Positions 60,578 through 64,000 of a stretch of DNA of 64,000 nt are shown piece by piece. The stretch is taken from positions 17,677,501 to 17,741,500 of the forward strand of contig CM072339.1 of the NCBI GenBank assembly GCA_036874045.1, in the 5' to 3' direction. This DNA comes from Cymodocea nodosa (Eukaryota > Streptophyta > Magnoliopsida > Alismatales > Cymodoceaceae). Positions within the stretch are counted from its first letter, which is position 1, and each line of letters begins with the position of its first letter. The notes beneath the pieces are model-generated. The model was not told where the DNA came from and did no database searches. It saw only the letters and a program-made list of their open reading frames with translations. The position numbers and the translations under genes are program-made.

Positions 60578-62589
60578 ATGGAGGTTTTTCCCAAATCGAA
60601 GTTCTATCCTCGCATAAACCCCATCTCTGCAGGTAAAATGCACATACGATTTCTCTCATTTTGTCTGCAGACGTAAGAGACGGTGTGCGTACTCCAATCG
60701 TTTCCATCTGTTGAACTTGCAGCGAAGCGGTCCCGATTCTCGCGCCAATCCGTGGTAATCTTCACATCCTCCGTCAACTATTTTTTCGTTTATCGCTTTT
60801 GTTTCAAGCGATCGATGTTTGATGTTTTGTCAAGTGATGATAATTCTGTCTCTTGTGAAACCTTACTTACATGCGAAACATATCAATTGAATCTGACGAT
60901 AGTTGCAGCAAAACCTTCTGCATTGGTGCCTTTTGGCCAGTATTTTGCACAAAAGTTTCTTTGGATAAAAATTAGGTGGAGAAACGTTGGATCTGGGCCG
61001 CGGTATCCTTTTTTCCCTTTGTTCTGCTTATGATGGGAGACAGTTTTTTCTAATGATTCAGGGAATTATTAGATAAATTGTGGTCTCGTCCCCACCAAAA
61101 CAAACATCATGGCCTAAACTGTGTTGGATAGTCTCACATCAGAAAGAATGTGGAGATTTTGGGGCTTATAACTTAGGTGGACTCTTCACTTATAGCCATA
61201 TGATTTTAAATGAGGAGCCCACCAAGATATGAGACCCAAGACCTCTACATTCTTTCCAATATGAGACTATCCAACAAACTGTATACAATGAGATGGCGTT
61301 TATGCCACCATAGTTTATTAGTGCCAATACAGCATTTGATGCCATTAGTCCACTAGAGCTTGTGTCATTTAGTAAGATTGTTGGGTTGAAGGTCTTGTGA
61401 TGAGGACTTTTCAAGTTGGAATATTTAACAACTACATTAATATGGTTGCATTCTTGGGTTGTATTTACTACAGAGGGGGATACCCTTGCGCATAATAACT
61501 GTCAGTAAGAAGAGGAGCCAGGGGATTCAACTTGTTGCAAAAGAGTACATGGAGAAAATCAAGCATTATTGTACCATAGAAGATGTTCAGATAAGATCCA
61601 ACCCAAAAAACACAGCGTATGTTCAATCTTATCTTTCACTGCTCTGCTTGTCCAATTGAATTCTGGCTATGGTGTTCACACCCTTAGATTTTTCACATTT
61701 GTCATTGGTGGTTTCTCATGATCTGGAAAATTTATTTACTAAGTTAACATCATTTCTGAGGTTAACAGTATTGTTCAATAACTTCCACTTCTGCATTTAA
61801 GTTGGAATTGTTTTCATGTGAAGAATCTAAAGTAGGTATTTTTTAGGATATCTTCATTTTTTCTGTAATTTAATGATGATCAGATTGCCCTTTCTGAAAT
61901 AGCTATAATTAGGTTACTCTTCTATTTCTAGGCAGTTATATAACTTTTATTTCTTTTGTTTTCTTTTGCTCAAAAATGGATAAATTTCATTAAATTTGTA
62001 AAAAAAAGGGGTCTACAGAAGCTGTAGGCAAGATCAAAAGGAAAACCAAAAACAAAACAAGACCTAATGAACTTCAAAAGGGAAACTTACTAGACACCAA
62101 GACAAAGGTATAAATGCAAAATTAAAGATAACCATGACACACTTATATGCTAGATAAGGACATAAAGTGCAAGAAAACCAGCATCCATTATCCTATCACC
62201 TTATAAGGTTACTAGGGAAAGTAGCCGCATTTGGTCTTCATCATCATTCATGGTACCTAGAACCCTCCAAGACCTTGTCCATTCAATGACACAAAAGATC
62301 ACTTTAGACCAAACATGTTCATCATCCTTGACATCTTTGAGCACCTTGCAATTTCTAACTGTCTTCACCACCATATTTAGTTGCTTCTACCTACATATAA
62401 GTTCATATTTGGATTGAAGTAAATTTTCTCATCAATTAGATTGCAAGTATGACAAAAATTCCCTTTACATTTTGTTTTCTGGAACCTTACTGCCTTCCAT
62501 TGAACCTGTTATAAACAATCAGTGATGTGAATGCCCAGATTGCAGGGGAGGATGCTAGCATCATGCAACATATCAAGCCTGATGATTGG
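60578..62589 (+). CDS. RlmH-type 23S rRNA (pseudouridine) methyltransferase, N-terminal half, runs past the window
   Basis: Exons 60578-60632, 60723-60754, 61474-61616 and 62523-62589 have matching phases, giving 99 codons. The bacterial enzyme RlmH methylates pseudouridine 1915 of 23S rRNA; the plant homologue (Arabidopsis At5g10620 type) is thought to act in organelles. The start ATG (60578) gives a 29-residue basic extension ending AAKRSRFSRQSV, typical of the plant family. The RlmH N-terminus follows: GIPLRIITVSKKRSQGIQL, YMEKIKHYC, VQIRSNPKNT, then exon 4 NAQIAGEDASIMQHIKPDDW. The SAM-binding knotted C-terminal half must lie beyond 64000. The GTATAG after DDW is a donor followed by chance by an in-frame TAG. 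A copia element occupies the intron in progress, so whether the gene is completed cannot be told. Confidence 0.8.
61122..61276. mobile_element. 155-bp fold-back element in RlmH intron 2
   Basis: It starts TGTTGGATAGTCTCA and ends TGAGACTATCCAACA, with arms of at least 33 bp that pair almost perfectly. It is flanked by the perfect 5-bp duplication AACTG (61117-61121, 61277-61281). No coding capacity. It could be a MITE or a palindromic derivative of a small LTR (TG...CA ends, 5-bp duplication). Confidence 0.8.
61980..62460. other. unrecognised segment in RlmH intron 3
   Basis: It begins with an A-rich, (AAAAC)-type stretch and is less AT-rich than its surroundings, suggesting an old retroposed or transposon-derived fragment. 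No protein motif could be read confidently. Confidence 0.3.
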
Positions 62590-63275
62590 GTATAGCCTTC
62601 AAACACATTGATGTGCATGATTTTCAACTCATGCGAAGTTTCAGTTTTGGACTCAGAACATTAGTTGTTGAAGCTACAATTGCATTATTTTCAGTTTCAT
62701 TTGTGAAACCTGAACAAAAGAAATATCAATTCTTATCTATACTGCTTAAATTGAGTCCTAATGAAGTATCTCACAACTTTAACTTTATAGTATGAAATCT
62801 GACATTATTATTTGACTATACTTTTTGAGAATATGAATGGGGCATGATATACAATGCTCTCATAATATAAAAAATTAAATGATAATATTTTATGTGACTT
62901 ATAAATATATTATTATGATGAACTTACAACTTACAAATATGTTAATTATTATGTAACATAAAGGTTCATTAGGATTACTGCAATTAATTACATTCATGCA
63001 TTTATAAATTACAGAAAGCCACAAAGATAAATTCAAAATAATGACATGGAATATTAAACATTCGATCTCATAAAAAACTACATCTAAATTTTCTTTATCT
63101 CTATATCATTTATGTTCAATTTTTTTTACTCTTATTTTGCAGCATGACATTTATTTGTTATTTATTCTTGATTATTTGGAATACATTTTTTATCTTCTAT
63201 ATGACACACTTGATATGTTATTTTTAGCACATTTAAAAATTATTTGAACTTTCATGCAAGTCTTAATTTGTGTTA

Positions 63276-63571
63276 TGTTAGATTCATTAATGTATTAAGG
63301 TTTTAGGTTTGTGTGGGTTTAATCCCACATTGCTAAGTGATATTTATCTTCTTTGTATAGTCTCTATTAAATGTATGAGTGATTAGGTATTAGGTGTAAT
63401 GTCATTAATGTGTGTCTTTTGATATTCTCAATGTATTAGAGTTATTAGGTGTGTTGTAGTGGGGTTTAATCCTTGAGTCCCATTTGTGTCCACTTGGTAG
63501 CCTCTATATAAGAGGCCTTATATTATTGTTAATAGAATATCTCTCTCTTCCTCCATTTCTTTGTCTTCACA
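63276..63571 (+). repeat. 5' LTR of a copia element (F) at the right edge
   Basis: From TGTTAGATTC to CTTCACA, followed immediately by the primer-binding site TGGTATCAG (63572-63580). TCTATATAAGAGG at about 63503-63515 is a good TATA region. Confidence 0.75.
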
Positions 63572-64000
63572 TGGTATCAGCATTAGGGTTTGTCCTAGGA
63601 AAGTCTTTACCAATAGGACCAACGTTGGCTATTATTGAAACCATCGTTGAAATCTTGGTCTTTCGTAGACATGGAGGTCTCCCCATGGTTTCGTCCCTAA
63701 GGACAAGGGTAAAGGAAGCAGAGAAGAGAGGTGGCGGCCGTGGTTGAAGACAATTTTGAGGTTCCAAAATGTTGATCACCGCTTCTCACTATCATAGTCA
63801 ATGGGTCATACGAAGTAGACACCCACTTTCTTTCGTGGTCATGCCATTTGCTATCATTGGTACGCCCTCATGCCTTCCTCTAGTTGCACCTCCACGTCGC
63901 CCTCCTAACACAACTGGCTTGTCTTCTTCAAGCTCTAACTGTCTAGGAGAAGTTATGTTTACTCCACCGCCACTCGTCGAGATGCTCCTCGACACTGCCA
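63572..64000 (+). mobile_element. internal start of copia element F
   Basis: Primer-binding site, then 420 bp without a clear gag frame before the window ends. The rest of the element and its second LTR are outside. Confidence 0.55.

Noticed and set aside
60683..61033. 116-codon ORF starting at GTG before RlmH exon 2
   Set aside because: There is no ATG and a stop lies just upstream. Splicing 60632 to 60723 gives a better family match and phase.
62590..62595. In-frame TAG after DDW as the true stop of the RlmH-like gene
   Set aside because: It overlaps a GT donor in the right phase, and the family continues for another 80-90 residues with its SAM-binding half.

Overview
The window is nuclear DNA of a flowering plant, probably a eudicot. 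It is AT-rich. Three spliced genes with typical plant exon structure are spread through a dense mix of LTR retrotransposons, LINE remnants and small repeats. The species cannot be named from the sequence.

Positions 1-23.3 kb are a retrotransposon nest read mainly on the minus strand. A Ty1/copia element (E) enters from the left edge; its 5' LTR begins at 1958. It abuts a degraded Athila-type Ty3/gypsy element (B) whose protease and reverse transcriptase halves lie 10 kb apart. They are separated by a second, complete Athila-family element (A, 3919-13821), which has matching LTRs, a tRNA-Asp-type primer-binding site, a polypurine tract and an AAGGA target duplication. Element A has a gag region but no recognisable protease, reverse transcriptase or integrase. 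Where pol would be it carries an open F-box protein frame. A second, older, broken copy of the same gag plus F-box arrangement (C) lies at 20.2-22.6 kb, so this is a lineage rather than a single accident. Both gag copies have the same in-frame TGA. The LTRs, leader and gag/F-box gap are dotted with short palindromes of two or three sequence classes.

Positions 24.7-34.3 kb hold a complete ten-exon gene (plus strand) for a BC10-like/GT14-family (DUF266) glycosyltransferase of 381 residues. LINE remnants sit in intron 1 and a decayed copia element in intron 5; all exons read through intact.

Positions 34.3-44.3 kb are intergenic, with AT-rich DNA, tandem repeats and a 2.7-kb internally deleted copia element (D, 38940-41607) flanked by GTGTG.

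Positions 44.3-51.7 kb hold a complete ten-coding-exon subtilase gene of the SBT2 type (minus strand, 817 residues) with Asp, His, Asn and Ser catalytic residues in place and a probable 5'-UTR intron.

Positions 51.8-60.4 kb are intergenic apart from a possible short secreted-peptide exon, a GC-rich island and repeats. From 60578 to the right edge runs the first half of an RlmH-type rRNA methyltransferase gene (plus strand). One intron carries a 155-bp fold-back element, and the last visible intron is occupied by another copia element. The three host genes do not form a pathway; they are ordinary single plant genes. The unusual biology is in the left third.
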